DNA of 64,000 nt from Saprospiraceae bacterium (GCA_020627535.1 JAHDGU010000003.1:62001-126000); one strand, 5' to 3'; numbered from the stretch's first letter, positions 43,860 through 54,586 are shown. The notes: generated by a model not told the origin, from the sequence alone. Program-made: numbers and translations.

Positions 43860-46249
43860 TGAAAGCTCACTAAGGTGATGCCCTTCCCTCCGAGCTCATC
43901 AGAGGGATGACGATATTCAAGATTGCCAGGATATTGCTTCAGGATTTCCCATAGTGCATTGCGCAATTGTCCAGTGCCTTTGCCATGAACGATAGTAAAT
44001 CCCGGCATTCTTTTAATCAAGGCTTTGTCAATGTAGCTTTCGAGGATCGTACTCGCTTCTGCTGCTTTGAGTCCTCTCAAGTCGATTTTGTCTTTGATAT
44101 CATCCACGCGCGTATGAGTCTGTATCCTCACACTCCTCTTCGAATTGCGCTCTATAGGTTTCTGGATGGCCACGAGCTCTTCGAGGTTGGCTTCGAGCCT
44201 CATGAGGCCAGCATTGACCCAAACCCTATCTTTTTTGATCTCTACAACTTCTCCTGTCAGGTCACCTGATCTCATCTTGACAAAGGAACCAACTTCTATC
44301 TTGGCGCCTGTCTCGCGGATTTCGTCGCTATATATCTCTTTCTTGATTTTCTGAGCTTTTTGACGCAAGTCCATCTTTTTGGCCTCCGCATTTTTCTTCG
44401 CCTTCTGAAGTTCTTCTGACTTCATTTTTTCCTTGAGATCTGACTTCATGGCATCAAGCTCTTTATCGATCTTGGTGCGGATCTCTAGTTCTATTTCTTT
44501 TGCCTCGAGCTTGAGCTTTCGTCTTCTCGTCTCGAGTGACTTGTTCATGTCCTCATAGTTAGTGATCAGCTTCTTGAGCTTGACGTTTTGTCCCTCGACC
44601 TCCTTGCGAGCGGTATCAAGTTGTTGCTCTTTGTCCTGAAGCGACTTGAGGATGTCCTCTATCAACACTTGCTTGGAATCTGCCTTTTTCCGCGCTTGTG
44701 AAAGTATGTGAGGAGGCAGTCCCATCCGCTCTGCAATTTCAAAGGCATAGCTATTTCCTGGTTGCCCGACGACAAGGCGGAAGCTAGACTTGAGCGCTTG
44801 CTCATCAAAGCTCATGGCCCCATTGACCATGGCAGCATGATTGTGCGCCAAGATCTTGAGATTAGGATAGTGAGTAGTAGCTACTACGAAGGCCTTCTTT
44901 TGGGCCATTCCTAGCAAGATGGCTTCTGCAATCGCACCTCCAAGTGCTGGATCAGTGCCTGAGCCAAATTCATCCAGTAGCAAGAGCGTCCGTGCATTTG
45001 ACTTTTGCAAGAAATACTTGAGGCTCTTCATCTTGGAACTGTAGGTGCTGAGTTCATCCTCGATGGACTGCTGATCACCAATCTCAGTGAAAATTTGATG
45101 AAATATTCCACAAGTGCTTCCATCTCCAAGGGGCACTGGCAACCCACATTGCACCATGAGTTGTATGAGTCCTATGGTCTTCATTGTGATGGATTTGCCA
45201 CCTGCATTGGGTCCGCTCAGAATCAGCATGCGCTGAGATTCACTGAGCTCCAGATCAAATGGTATGACTTCCTTGCCCTCGTCAAGATACTTGAGATACA
45301 GCACAGGATGCCTAGCTTCTCGAAAGTCGATCACTGGCTTATCTACTATCTTGACGGGCTGAGTATTGAAGATATGAGCAAGTCGAGCCTTTGCCTGCGC
45401 GATATCTAATCTCACAAGACAGTCGGTGGCTGTCGCGATTTCCTCTCGATATGACCGGAGCCTATCGCATAGCTCTAGGATCAACCGACGGATCTCAAGC
45501 TTTCTTTCATGCTGCTTTTGTTGCACTTCGTTATTGAGGATGACAATTTCCTCGGGCTCAATGAATGCGGTCTTACCCGTGTTGCTATAGTCATGGATGA
45601 TACCTCTGACCTTCCGCTTACTCTCGACGACTACCGTGAACACTCTTCGACCATTGCTGATACTCTCTTCTGTGTCTGCTAGGTAGCCTTCTTTGCTGTA
45701 GCGTTTCTTGAGTTGGACAAATTGTGTACTGAGTTTGGCCCTTATGCCTCCGATCTCCTTGCTGATGGAGAGCAACTTGGAAGAAGCATCATCTCGGACT
45801 TGATTGGTATCATCCAGCAAGCGTCGAAATGCAGCTAGATGCGACTTGAGATCTTCCACTGGTTCGTAGCTCGCTGCTATTAGTGGATACTCATCATGCT
45901 GCGAGACAAAATCTTGCACCACATCTAGAGACTCTAAATTTTCGCGTAAGCGTATCAGATCTTCAAGATCCAGCTCATAGCCCTTGACACCGAGATGATA
46001 GAGCTCTTGCGAGATATCATGGTATCGACCTATACGCCAGTTTTCTTCACCCATCGCCTCCCTCATCTCTTGATAGAGCTTGTGAGAGGCCAGTATATCA
46101 GATACTTCACGGTGCATCTGTAGCTGGTCGATCCTTTCCTGTGCAGGATGACAGTGGCAGAGGCTTCGAAGTCGATCCGTGATGACCCCAAGCTCAAGCT
46201 GCTCATAGAAGAGCTTATCAGAGATAGATATGGATTTCCGCCTGTTCAT
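43856..46249 (-). CDS. mutS2: MutS2 endonuclease / ribosome-collision ATPase
   Basis: The protein has 797 aa from the ATG giving [20 protein letters not shown]; a TTG four codons upstream is unnecessary. The MutS-type ATPase has Walker [26 protein letters not shown] and Walker [20 protein letters not shown] long coiled coil (~residues 510-620) follows. The C-terminal Smr domain has KIDLRG and [14 protein letters not shown]. The MutS mismatch-recognition domains are absent, as is normal for MutS2. It suppresses recombination and/or splits collided ribosomes. Confidence 0.96.
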   Translation of the reverse strand: MNRRKSISISDKLFYEQLELGVITDRLRSLCHCHPAQERIDQLQMHREVSDILASHKLYQEMREAMGEENWRIGRYHDISQELYHLGVKGYELDLEDLIRLRENLESLDVVQDFVSQHDEYPLIAASYEPVEDLKSHLAAFRRLLDDTNQVRDDASSKLLSISKEIGGIRAKLSTQFVQLKKRYSKEGYLADTEESISNGRRVFTVVVESKRKVRGIIHDYSNTGKTAFIEPEEIVILNNEVQQKQHERKLEIRRLILELCDRLRSYREEIATATDCLVRLDIAQAKARLAHIFNTQPVKIVDKPVIDFREARHPVLYLKYLDEGKEVIPFDLELSESQRMLILSGPNAGGKSITMKTIGLIQLMVQCGLPVPLGDGSTCGIFHQIFTEIGDQQSIEDELSTYSSKMKSLKYFLQKSNARTLLLLDEFGSGTDPALGGAIAEAILLGMAQKKAFVVATTHYPNLKILAHNHAAMVNGAMSFDEQALKSSFRLVVGQPGNSYAFEIAERMGLPPHILSQARKKADSKQVLIEDILKSLQDKEQQLDTARKEVEGQNVKLKKLITNYEDMNKSLETRRRKLKLEAKEIELEIRTKIDKELDAMKSDLKEKMKSEELQKAKKNAEAKKMDLRQKAQKIKKEIYSDEIRETGAKIEVGSFVKMRSGDLTGEVVEIKKDRVWVNAGLMRLEANLEELVAIQKPIERNSKRSVRIQTHTRVDDIKDKIDLRGLKAAEASTILESYIDKALIKRMPGFTIVHGKGTGQLRNALWEILKQYPGNLEYRHPSDELGGKGITLVSFH

Positions 46250-46318
46250 GAAGACTTGCAATAGCGTGACGCAGATAGTAAATCAAGATGACCGTGCAAA
46301 GTTGTAGGAGAAGATCGA

Positions 46319-49300
46319 TTAGTTGGAGCCATCTTGATCTTCATCCACAGATGTGCTTGGCAGATCCTGTTTTTTTACCTTCCGAAAAAACTCACCAAAG
46401 GAGTCAAATTCTTTGCGGTAAGACAGACCGATTCCAAATCGCCGTACACGACCTTCAATTGACTCTTCTGACTTCTGGAAGGCACGTAGTTTGAGGCGTC
46501 CATCTTGGCTGAGGAGATATTCAATCACGACATCCTCTCCGATAAATGCGCCACTGCTGATCGGCGAATTATTGACAATATTGGCACCAGCGTCGAAGAC
46601 GAGGCGATCGTCGAGGAAGCTGGGTTTGAGTTTGAGTAATATCTCACTGCTTTCAAGAATAGGCTGCTCTTCTATGGTCTCGTAATTGCTCAAGTCAAAT
46701 CGGAAGTCCAGACTCGAGATAAAATCGACGTCATCTACGGCTTCCGCCAAAAGACCTGAAACGAGAACTGAAAGCTGATTGGATAGGAATTCGCTGACTG
46801 TGTTGAAACCAGAACTAGCAGCTATACCCGCATATCCGCCGCCGACATTGGTGGTCGGTAAAAATGTCCTAAATGCAATCAATCCACCCACTTGTTGATA
46901 GAGTGCATCTCGATCAGACTTGAGCGCTCGCATCTTGCTATCGGCCAGCGATCGCAGCTCTCCTGTAAGATTGGGGAAGGCAAGATCAAAGCTGATGTCA
47001 GGCTGAAGTAAAGATCCTCTGAGAAGTAGACTCAAGTCAATGTCGGTACGATTTTGAGCCTGCTGTCTCGTACTCTCAGAAGCCAGTGGCAGGTACTCAT
47101 CGAGGAATGTCGAGAGTGAAGAACTGAGTCCATCATATTTCGCGTCGATATCGATATTGGCATTGATAGGGTCACCAGTCCACTTGATCGTTCCTCCACG
47201 CACTACTGAGAACCGCTTGTTGATCCAGCCTTTGGTAAAGAGATACTCTCCTTCTTCCACTTGGTAATCGCCAAAGACCTCAAACAGGCCGTCACGGGTT
47301 ACCTCAACAGCCAGATCTCCTCTACCACGTCCTTGCAGGATATCGCCGGTGCGCTCATTGAAGATGATCTTCATATCTGCCTGGTCTGTGATGCTCAGGT
47401 CCATCTTGACATTGACACCAGTCAGTGGATTGAGGGCATCACTAGCGACATTAAAGGTGTCACTCGGATCTACAAATCTGACGAACGAGCTTTCATCCTC
47501 ATACTCGGACTCTTGTTCGATTGGTATGACAAGAGAGGTTCCGTCCTTGGCAACTCCGCGGATATTGATGTCAACAGCGCTGAATGGCCCTTTGAAATCA
47601 GCAAAGAGCTCACCTTCGGCTCTACCGTAGTAAAGATTGTTATCCCCTTTCTTTGTATCTAGTGCGAGTACGTTTTCACCATATACAGACACATCGAGTC
47701 TAGGTTTGCTAAGATAGTCGTGTCGAATACCACCAGTGACCACGCCAACATTCCCATTGATATCTTCCAGCTGTGCGCCTGTCGCATCGAAGATGTTTTC
47801 TCTGATATCGATGCGCTGATTCTTGATGAAAAAACCGGCCTGCAAGTAATTTACCTTGGTGTATCCCTTGTCAATGGTAGCGTAGCCACTAGGCACTGGT
47901 CGACCATCAATATCAGAGATCTGTGCTTCCACATCAATGAGGCCTCTGGTCTCACTGATACCGTCACCCAGAAAGTACTCAAGCATGTCTAGGGGATAAT
48001 CATCGATCCGTAGGGTAAAGTCATAGTGCGTCCGTTCATCACTGGTGATGCTACTGAGCCTGACGATGCCCTGCGAGGACAGGCTGGATTCTCCATCTGA
48101 CATGCGCAGGTCCACGTCCATAGTGCGATCTGCCTTGTACCAGCTGCCATTGAGCTTGAGTTCTCCATAGTCATCCTCATTGACAATAAAGCCATCACTG
48201 TAGACACTTACATCGATCTGCCCGAGTCCTGCTAGTTTATCCAAGCTGAAGCTGAGCTCTGAATTGCCAGCAAAATCCAACTTTGGGTAGTCCCAGATCT
48301 CATTGATCAAGCCCAGATCAATACCAGAGATCATACCCTCAAGGCCATCCTCGTCTCGCGATTTTCTGATGACAAGTGATTTGCCTTCTTTCGAGATTGC
48401 AAAATCAGTGATGTCCACTTTAGAATCATTGATGGCTAGACGATTATTTGGATCCAAGATCCAATTTTCTGCACGGTCAAAGAGTCGATCAAAGTGAAAG
48501 ACAAAGCCCTCATCTGTGACTCGCAGCTCACCGAGTACATCTAGCATAGGAGTGACATCATTGACCCTGGCTGTCTGAATCGAGAACAGAATCTCATCTG
48601 GATTGATATCGCCTTCTATGTCGATTGGCGAAAGACTGATATTGCCAAAGTCAACGCCGCCCACATAGGTCCCAAGGATGTTTGAAGATCGGTCGCCAGA
48701 CTGACTCAGTTGAACATCAGAGATAAGAAAGCGCTTGAGTCGAAGGCTGTCAAATGCGATATTGACATTGCTTCCTGGTCGTCGATTATCAACAACTCCA
48801 TCGGATTCCACCTCATAAAACCTGACATTGCGCGCACCGAGCAGATTGAGAAGCTCTCGACTATCTTCAAACTCCAAGGAATAATTGAAAAACGCGCTGG
48901 AGCTATATCCTATGGGAAGGCTCAATCCCATGAGATCAAAGTAATCAGGATATTGTGACTTGATAAGATACTTAATGTCGTTGGCAATCTGGCTGAGCCG
49001 GAAGTCTCCGTTGATCTTGAGCTCTCCTATATCTGAGTCTGCCACTACGATTCTCTCACCACCCTCCATGGCTAGTTTGAGTTCAAGCTCCTCCAGCTCT
49101 TGGAGCACGCGACCATCGTCGATGACCAGATTACTTGCCTTGGCTGTCCCGATGGCGCTGTCAATAGTGATCCCGATGAGATCGAGCTCTACCTGCCCTG
49201 ACATGGTGAATGGCTCATCTCTGAAGTTCAACTCTTGAAGATCAAGTGTAGCAATGTCAGCCTTGAAATCCACCTTGGGAGGATCTTCTCGGAAGTCTAC

Positions 49301-51124
49301 GATGCCATCAAATACAAGATCCGCACTCTCCTCGTGTATTTCTAGATGCCCATTGAACAACTTATTTCGGAATTCACCATCTGCTTCGACATTGCGATAG
49401 ACATGACCTCGATAACTAAATTCCTCGATCGAACCTGTCAAAAATGCATCTACACTCTCTAGGGTCAAGCCTTTTCCATTTTGCACGTTCGCCGTAAAAC
49501 TAGAGCGGCCAAAATCATCATTTTGCGTCCAGCCATCAAGAGCAAAATCCTGTACAGATAGGGTTCCTGAATAGTTCGCACTTTCCTTTCCCTGCTTTGT
49601 GTCTAGTCGCATGTCTAGTCGATAATCTCCCAGCTCGGAAGTACCAGAGCCACTCATGACAAAGTCCTCGATCAGTCCATCAAAATAGCCACGAAAAATC
49701 ACCGTGCCGAGATTACTGAAGTTTTTAGGGATCGCAAAGCCTGGAGATATTGTCTTCAGATTGTCTGCACTTGTGCGTAGGTAGTCAAACTCAAAATTGA
49801 AAAGCTCTTCATCGGGAAATGTAAGATTGCGCGAGCTGAAGCTTCCTTCAAACTCAAGCAAATCATCAAGACTTATTGTGGCATCACGACCTCTGAGATT
49901 ATTGATTCGACCAAGCAACTTACCGTCATATTTTAAGTATCTCCGGCGATTGTCATGAAAGAGCGGCTTGTGAGCCAAGGCTGGGACAAAATGCGTAAGA
50001 TCATCTATGAGCAAGCGCGACTGGTCCAACGACAGCTCCATGAAAATCCGATTTTCCAGATCTTGCCAATCAGGATACTCATTGTATCTGAAGATGAATG
50101 TATCTCTCAGTATGCTACTTCCCGCCTTCACTAGGATGCCATTGACATCCGCCTGCGTCGGAGTGACAGTACTATAGTCGGCCTCAGCATGTAGTTTAAA
50201 ACCCGTATCAACCTCTAGGCTCAGTTCTCTGGTGGTCGCACCAAAATGCCAATCTTGAATGCTAAAATCTAGCATCGAGATATTGATCTTGCTCAGCTCA
50301 AACTGAGACAGATTCATTTTGCCTGGATAGAGCTTGCGCGGCGGCGCCCTACCATTGTCGAGTTTGACTCTACCATTGCTAAGGACGATATCATCAAATA
50401 AGAAGAGAATCGGATCTTCTATAATCACGTCCTCATCCTCTATCTCGGGCACCGGAACTTGTACGACATCTATCCAAGGATTATTAATCCTGACGGTAGA
50501 GAATCTGACAAGTCCACTGTCGAGATCAACTTCTCTGATCTGACCCTGAGCTTCTTCCACATAGAATTGCTCATAATTGCCCTTCCATTGATTGTCATGT
50601 ACGAAGTAAACATCGGACAGAGAGATACTTTCCAGATCAATCAAGAAGTTGCCCTTTTCCTTCTTGGCTACTTCTTCGGATTCATCGCCTTTGGGTGGTA
50701 GAAGAAGCTTGAGCCACTCCGCAATGTTCGCTTGATCCTTGCCACTCTCTTTTTTGAGTAAGAAGTAGGCACCTTCAATTTCGAGATCTTTGAGCGCAAG
50801 CTCTTGTCTCATCAGAGAGAAAAGGGACTTTTTGAAGCTCAGTTGCAGCGTCTCAAGCTTGGCCATGGTGTCTTGTTCCTGAGGAATCAGCACTAGGCCT
50901 TTCAGCGTAAGATCATCCCAAGGATCGAGATAAAATCGATCGATTGATAGATCAGCACCAGTCTTCTTCTCGACATGCTTCGTCATACGATCTATGCCCC
51001 ATGACTGGACCGCTGGAATCTGGACGAGCAAAGGAATGAGCAGGATCAGCAATAGCAGTACGACGAAGCACCATATCAGCCTTCGTTTCCATGTTGATCT
51101 TTTATTTACCTTGGTTTCGCTCAC
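46319..51124 (-). CDS. tamB: TamB/DUF490 family translocation and assembly protein
   Basis: The protein has 1601 aa with a GTG start; no earlier ATG gives a better N-terminus. One N-terminal membrane helix (LIWCFVVLLLLILLIPLLV) is followed by an AsmA-like segment (KTGADLSIDRFYLDPWDD). A very long beta-rich body spans the periplasm. The C-terminal TamB domain has GRGDLAVEVTRDGLFEVFGDY, VEEGEYLFTKGW and LIAFRTFLPTTNVGGGY. TamB-like proteins form a hydrophobic groove between the membranes, linked to outer-membrane protein assembly and phospholipid transfer. No TamA gene is adjacent. It follows folP by 43 bp. Confidence 0.95.
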   Translation of the reverse strand: MSETKVNKRSTWKRRLIWCFVVLLLLILLIPLLVQIPAVQSWGIDRMTKHVEKKTGADLSIDRFYLDPWDDLTLKGLVLIPQEQDTMAKLETLQLSFKKSLFSLMRQELALKDLEIEGAYFLLKKESGKDQANIAEWLKLLLPPKGDESEEVAKKEKGNFLIDLESISLSDVYFVHDNQWKGNYEQFYVEEAQGQIREVDLDSGLVRFSTVRINNPWIDVVQVPVPEIEDEDVIIEDPILFLFDDIVLSNGRVKLDNGRAPPRKLYPGKMNLSQFELSKINISMLDFSIQDWHFGATTRELSLEVDTGFKLHAEADYSTVTPTQADVNGILVKAGSSILRDTFIFRYNEYPDWQDLENRIFMELSLDQSRLLIDDLTHFVPALAHKPLFHDNRRRYLKYDGKLLGRINNLRGRDATISLDDLLEFEGSFSSRNLTFPDEELFNFEFDYLRTSADNLKTISPGFAIPKNFSNLGTVIFRGYFDGLIEDFVMSGSGTSELGDYRLDMRLDTKQGKESANYSGTLSVQDFALDGWTQNDDFGRSSFTANVQNGKGLTLESVDAFLTGSIEEFSYRGHVYRNVEADGEFRNKLFNGHLEIHEESADLVFDGIVDFREDPPKVDFKADIATLDLQELNFRDEPFTMSGQVELDLIGITIDSAIGTAKASNLVIDDGRVLQELEELELKLAMEGGERIVVADSDIGELKINGDFRLSQIANDIKYLIKSQYPDYFDLMGLSLPIGYSSSAFFNYSLEFEDSRELLNLLGARNVRFYEVESDGVVDNRRPGSNVNIAFDSLRLKRFLISDVQLSQSGDRSSNILGTYVGGVDFGNISLSPIDIEGDINPDEILFSIQTARVNDVTPMLDVLGELRVTDEGFVFHFDRLFDRAENWILDPNNRLAINDSKVDITDFAISKEGKSLVIRKSRDEDGLEGMISGIDLGLINEIWDYPKLDFAGNSELSFSLDKLAGLGQIDVSVYSDGFIVNEDDYGELKLNGSWYKADRTMDVDLRMSDGESSLSSQGIVRLSSITSDERTHYDFTLRIDDYPLDMLEYFLGDGISETRGLIDVEAQISDIDGRPVPSGYATIDKGYTKVNYLQAGFFIKNQRIDIRENIFDATGAQLEDINGNVGVVTGGIRHDYLSKPRLDVSVYGENVLALDTKKGDNNLYYGRAEGELFADFKGPFSAVDINIRGVAKDGTSLVIPIEQESEYEDESSFVRFVDPSDTFNVASDALNPLTGVNVKMDLSITDQADMKIIFNERTGDILQGRGRGDLAVEVTRDGLFEVFGDYQVEEGEYLFTKGWINKRFSVVRGGTIKWTGDPINANIDIDAKYDGLSSSLSTFLDEYLPLASESTRQQAQNRTDIDLSLLLRGSLLQPDISFDLAFPNLTGELRSLADSKMRALKSDRDALYQQVGGLIAFRTFLPTTNVGGGYAGIAASSGFNTVSEFLSNQLSVLVSGLLAEAVDDVDFISSLDFRFDLSNYETIEEQPILESSEILLKLKPSFLDDRLVFDAGANIVNNSPISSGAFIGEDVVIEYLLSQDGRLKLRAFQKSEESIEGRVRRFGIGLSYRKEFDSFGEFFRKVKKQDLPSTSVDEDQDGSN

Positions 51125-51167
51125 CTTACTGTATCAATGCAATTTACGACTCAGACTACACAAGAGA

Positions 51168-52043
51168 TCAGCTTTTTAACCTATTGTTAGCAGACAAAGG
51201 TGATTTGTCATGCTCCTGGAGCTGACGACACATGCGAATAACATTTTTGGCGACAGCCACATCATGGACCCTAAGAATCTGGACGCCCTGCATGATCAAA
51301 TGCTGATGCATGGCGCTCGTCTCCGGCAAAACCACCTCAGCAGAAAGGCCTAAAAGCTTATATATAAATGACTTACGAGACACGCCATAGAGCAACCCTT
51401 CACCCAATGCATGAAACTCACTTGCCCGAGCTACTAGAGAGTAACTCTGAGAGCTGTCCTTGGCAAAGCCTACGCCGGGATCTAGGATCACATCGTACAG
51501 TCCAGCTGCTCGAGCTCGAGAAAGATCGCGTACAAACTGATCCATGATATCTTCCACCACATCATCATAGCTCGTGAGCTCCATCATGGACTGCGCATCT
51601 CCTCTCATGTGCATCATCACGTAGGCAGCCTGATGCCTGGCTACGAGGCCGTAGATGCGATCATCTTCGCGACCTCCTCGAATGTCATTGATCATATGAG
51701 CACCAGCTGCAAGGACTGTCTCCATGACCTCATAGCGATAGGTATCGATCGAGATGATCATCTCTGGGAAGTGACGTCTGGTGTAGGCGATAAGAGGCAG
51801 TAGTCTGTCAATCTCAACTTGGGCCTCAAGCAATGGAGCACCAGGTCTAGAGGACATCGCCCCAAAATCCAATATGTCTGCTCCCTCAGCGATGCACTGA
51901 TGAATGCGCTCATGGCACTTCTCTGTGTCAAGATATCGCTTACCATCATAGAAGGAATCTTGCGTCACATTGATGATCGCCATGACCCTCGTCTGGGAAA
52001 GATCGAGCAGCTTTTCGCGACATCTGATGGCAGAGATTTTCAC
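51168..52043 (-). CDS. folP: Dihydropteroate synthase
   Basis: The protein has 291 aa with a GTG start. The family loops are MAIINVTQDSFYDGKRYL, ILDFGAMSSRPGA, ISIDTYR, INDIRGG, ILDPGVGFAKDSSQSY, GVSRKSFI and RVHDVAVA. It joins p-aminobenzoate and dihydropterin diphosphate in folate synthesis. Two loops differ from the textbook form: NVTQDSF has Gln where Pro is usual, and DFGAMSSRPG replaces DIGGESTRPG (related forms are known in Bacteroidetes). The other folate gene, folE, lies 7 kb away. A TAACTTTG promoter element lies 7 nt before the start. Confidence 0.95.
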   Translation of the reverse strand: MKISAIRCREKLLDLSQTRVMAIINVTQDSFYDGKRYLDTEKCHERIHQCIAEGADILDFGAMSSRPGAPLLEAQVEIDRLLPLIAYTRRHFPEMIISIDTYRYEVMETVLAAGAHMINDIRGGREDDRIYGLVARHQAAYVMMHMRGDAQSMMELTSYDDVVEDIMDQFVRDLSRARAAGLYDVILDPGVGFAKDSSQSYSLVARASEFHALGEGLLYGVSRKSFIYKLLGLSAEVVLPETSAMHQHLIMQGVQILRVHDVAVAKNVIRMCRQLQEHDKSPLSANNRLKS

Positions 52044-52050
52044 AGCATGG

Positions 52051-52058
52051 CAAAGTTA
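52051..52058 (-). promoter_or_regulatory. -7 element for folP
   Basis: TAACTTTG on the minus strand, ending 7 nt before the GTG start, predicts a leaderless or near-leaderless mRNA. No -33 TTG is clear. Confidence 0.45.
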
Positions 52059-52197
52059 TACGGCTCTCGCTCGAGAGGAGCTAGTAGAGTGAGAATATCC
52101 TAGGACAGCTTGAGGTCTCTGACTTTCGTCCAAATGAACTGCAGGATCTAATTGCGATTGTCCTTTTTGACGACGACCTGATTCAGCCAGACTACAC

Positions 52198-52213
52198 ATT
52201 TTGGCGAAAGCCA
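52198..52213 (+). repeat. Dispersed GNRA-loop mini-hairpin, intergenic copy
   Basis: ATTT-TGGC-GAAA-GCCA in the folP/M23 intergenic region: perfect 4-bp stem. A weaker copy on the other strand (ATTT-GGAC-GAAA-GTC, 52121-52135) lies 60 bp upstream. Confidence 0.7.
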
Positions 52214-52262
52214 TATGCAAGCAGAGCTTCTAGGGCCAGCAATGACCGACAGAGCATTTCGC

Positions 52263-52270
52263 TACCTTTG
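52263..52270 (+). promoter_or_regulatory. -7 element for the M23 peptidase
   Basis: TACCTTTG ends 5 nt before the ATG, the same arrangement as at DUF2304 and folP, so the transcript would start at or beside the AUG. Confidence 0.5.
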
Positions 52271-52275
52271 CAATC

Positions 52276-53532
52276 ATGTCATCATCTTATCAATCACGAG
52301 GTCGACTCGGCTTGACGCTCACGAGTTTGCTTTTGCTTTGTCTCGTGGCCTTGTATGTCATGAGATCAGATGAGCCGACTGAGATTGACATGACAGAAAA
52401 TTATTCGTCAGTCAATCTAATCCATGGATTTGATGCCTCATATTTTTGTCTAGAGACGCAAAAAATCAAGCCTAATCAGTTTTTTGCTGAGATACTCACT
52501 GACCTCGGCTTAGATGGAAGTGATATCCATAAACTCGTGAGCAATACGCGTGAGACCTTTGACCCTCGAAACCTTATTGCAAATCGTGACTACGAGATCT
52601 TGTACAACAAGGAAACCGGAGCTGCGGAAAGCATGGTGTATCCGATCACTACTACAAAACTCCTTGAGTATGATCTTCAGGCTCTCTGTGCTCAAGAGGT
52701 TGATCTCCCATTAGAGACTCGGATCAAAAGTCATAGCGGCGTCATCACTGGATCGCTCTGGCAAGCTATGACCGATCAGGGTATACCCTACGAACTGATC
52801 GATAAGATGGAAGATGTCTATGCATGGTCCATAGACTTCTATCATCTGCAGAAAGGAGACAGATTCAAGCTGATTTATGAGGAGAGATTCGTCGACGATG
52901 AGCTAGTAGGCACCGGCAATATCTTGGCGGCTGAGTTTGAGAGCGGTGGAGAGAATCACGTGGCTGTTCGCTTTGATACCGAGAAGTATAGTGGCTTTTT
53001 TGACCTTGAAGCTAGGCCGATGAAAAAGGCATTTCTCAAGGCTCCTGTCAAATTCTCACGGATTAGTTCACGATACAATCCGAGGAGATTTCATCCTGTG
53101 CTCAGAAGGACCAAGGCTCATCTTGGAACTGACTATGCCGCTCCGACTGGCACTCCCATCTATGCCGTAGCCAATGGAACTGTGACCAAAGCCTCATTCA
53201 CACGAGGAAATGGCAACTATGTGAAGATCAAACATGATGATCAGATACAAACGCAGTATCTGCACATGCGTAATATCAAAAAAGGCATCAAGCCGGGTGT
53301 GCATGTGAAGCAAGGTGATGTGATCGGCTATGTAGGTCAGACTGGACTTGCCACTGGTCCACACGTGTGCTTCCGATTTTGGAAAGATGGGCGTCAGGTG
53401 GATCATCTTAGAGAAAATCTTCCTCCACCAGAGCCCATGGACTCAAGCGACATCGCTCAGTACGAGGTCTGGCGAGATGCTATGAAGGCCCAATTGGATC
53501 TTGTCTCGTATGAGACCAAGATTGTTCCCTGA
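52276..53532 (+). CDS. M23 family metallopeptidase (LytM-type, Cys-variant motif)
   Basis: The protein has 418 aa. An N-terminal membrane anchor (LTLTSLLLLCLVALYVM) is followed by an OapA/peptidoglycan-binding-like region with a LysM-like segment (DLGLDGSDIHKLV; FDPRNLIANRDYEIL) and a central DUF-like region (YAWSIDFYHLQKGDRFKL). The M23 domain (~residues 275-385) has the metal-binding H-x3-D (AHLGTDYAAPTGTPIYA), IQTQYLHM and GPHVCFRFW. In the usual HxH motif the second His is replaced by Cys (H-V-C), which could still bind zinc; this variant recurs in Bacteroidetes. It is probably a peptidoglycan DD-endopeptidase or its regulator in the periplasm. It is convergent with the sensor kinase. Confidence 0.9.
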   Translation: MSSSYQSRGRLGLTLTSLLLLCLVALYVMRSDEPTEIDMTENYSSVNLIHGFDASYFCLETQKIKPNQFFAEILTDLGLDGSDIHKLVSNTRETFDPRNLIANRDYEILYNKETGAAESMVYPITTTKLLEYDLQALCAQEVDLPLETRIKSHSGVITGSLWQAMTDQGIPYELIDKMEDVYAWSIDFYHLQKGDRFKLIYEERFVDDELVGTGNILAAEFESGGENHVAVRFDTEKYSGFFDLEARPMKKAFLKAPVKFSRISSRYNPRRFHPVLRRTKAHLGTDYAAPTGTPIYAVANGTVTKASFTRGNGNYVKIKHDDQIQTQYLHMRNIKKGIKPGVHVKQGDVIGYVGQTGLATGPHVCFRFWKDGRQVDHLRENLPPPEPMDSSDIAQYEVWRDAMKAQLDLVSYETKIVP

Positions 53533-53536
53533 GTCC

Positions 53537-54586
53537 TCAGGCGCCAACCTTGCGCAGTGTAAAGCCAAAAGTGGAACCCTTGTCCACAGTACTTCGTACG
53601 TTGATACTCTGCCCGTGTGCTTCTATGATATGCTTGACGATGCTCAGACCGAGACCTGATCCGCCTTCGCGGCGTGATCGACTCTTATCCACACGATAAA
53701 ATCGATCGAATAGATGCTTGAGATGCTTTTCTTCGATCCCTTGACCATTGTCAGAGACCTCAATGAGCAAGTCTTTATCAAGATCATAAAACCCTACTTT
53801 GGTCTCACCGCCTTCTGAGCCGTACTTGATCGCATTGACAAGAAGATTATTGAGTACATGTCGGACGGCCTCTTGATCTGCTGACACCATCATGGCTGGA
53901 TCATAGCCATCCTTGATGGACATGGTGATATCTCGTTCTTTGGCCTGGAACCTAAGATCGGAGAGAACCTCTTGCACAAGATCTACGATATTAAACTCTG
54001 ACATCTCCAGAGTAAACATACCTGACTCGATCTTGCTGATGACATCAAGATCCTCCACGATCGTGATGAGCCGTTCAATATTCTTCTGCGTACGGCTGAA
54101 ATAAAACTGACGTCTTGATTCGTCCATCTCGGTCTCACTGAGTGTATCAACAAAGCCCTGAATGCTGAAGAGAGGTGTCTTGAGTTCATGAGACACATTG
54201 CCGATGAACTGTTTGCGATAGTCTTCCATCTGCTTCATTGACTCCATCTCTTGCCGCTGTTGACTCACCCAGGCTGTAACCTCCTTCTCGACTTCGCCTA
54301 GGACATCTTGTCCCAAATCAACCTTGTCTTTTTCTGCTTTTGAGACTTTGGTCTCTTTGATCATCTTGTAGATCGGCTTGATCTTGCGATAGATAAATCT
54401 ACCTAGGACTACTCTGAGAACCAGGTAGCTTGTGACTGCACTGATCAAAAGGATCAGGGCCAGTTTGAGGAGCATATCTAGCGTGACATACTCAAAAATG
54501 ATGAAACCTAAGACGCATGACATGACCCCTGCGCCAATGGATAAGAGCACTGCTAAGCTGTGTGGTGTAGGATTGCGTGTTATCAA
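53537..54586 (-). CDS. PhoR-like sensor histidine kinase
   Basis: The protein has 349 aa with a TTG start that overlaps the regulator stop (TTGA); no ATG fits. Two membrane helices lie at residues ~11-35 and ~38-62 with almost no periplasmic loop, so the signal is probably sensed in the membrane. The dimerisation/phosphoacceptor domain has NVSHELKTPLFSIQGF (H133). The ATPase has N box LLVNAIKYGSEGG, G1 DNGQGI, F box LFDRFYRVDKSRSRREGG and G2 GSGLGLSIVKH. It phosphorylates the response regulator encoded just upstream. The short or absent sensor region matches PhoR-type kinases controlled by partner proteins. Confidence 0.93.
   Translation of the reverse strand: MITRNPTPHSLAVLLSIGAGVMSCVLGFIIFEYVTLDMLLKLALILLISAVTSYLVLRVVLGRFIYRKIKPIYKMIKETKVSKAEKDKVDLGQDVLGEVEKEVTAWVSQQRQEMESMKQMEDYRKQFIGNVSHELKTPLFSIQGFVDTLSETEMDESRRQFYFSRTQKNIERLITIVEDLDVISKIESGMFTLEMSEFNIVDLVQEVLSDLRFQAKERDITMSIKDGYDPAMMVSADQEAVRHVLNNLLVNAIKYGSEGGETKVGFYDLDKDLLIEVSDNGQGIEEKHLKHLFDRFYRVDKSRSRREGGSGLGLSIVKHIIEAHGQSINVRSTVDKGSTFGFTLRKVGA

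Noticed and set aside
53528-53541. CCTGAG/CTCAGG palindrome at the convergent M23/kinase stops as a terminator
   Set aside because: The stem is 6 bp with a 2-nt centre and no T-tract on either strand; too weak to call.
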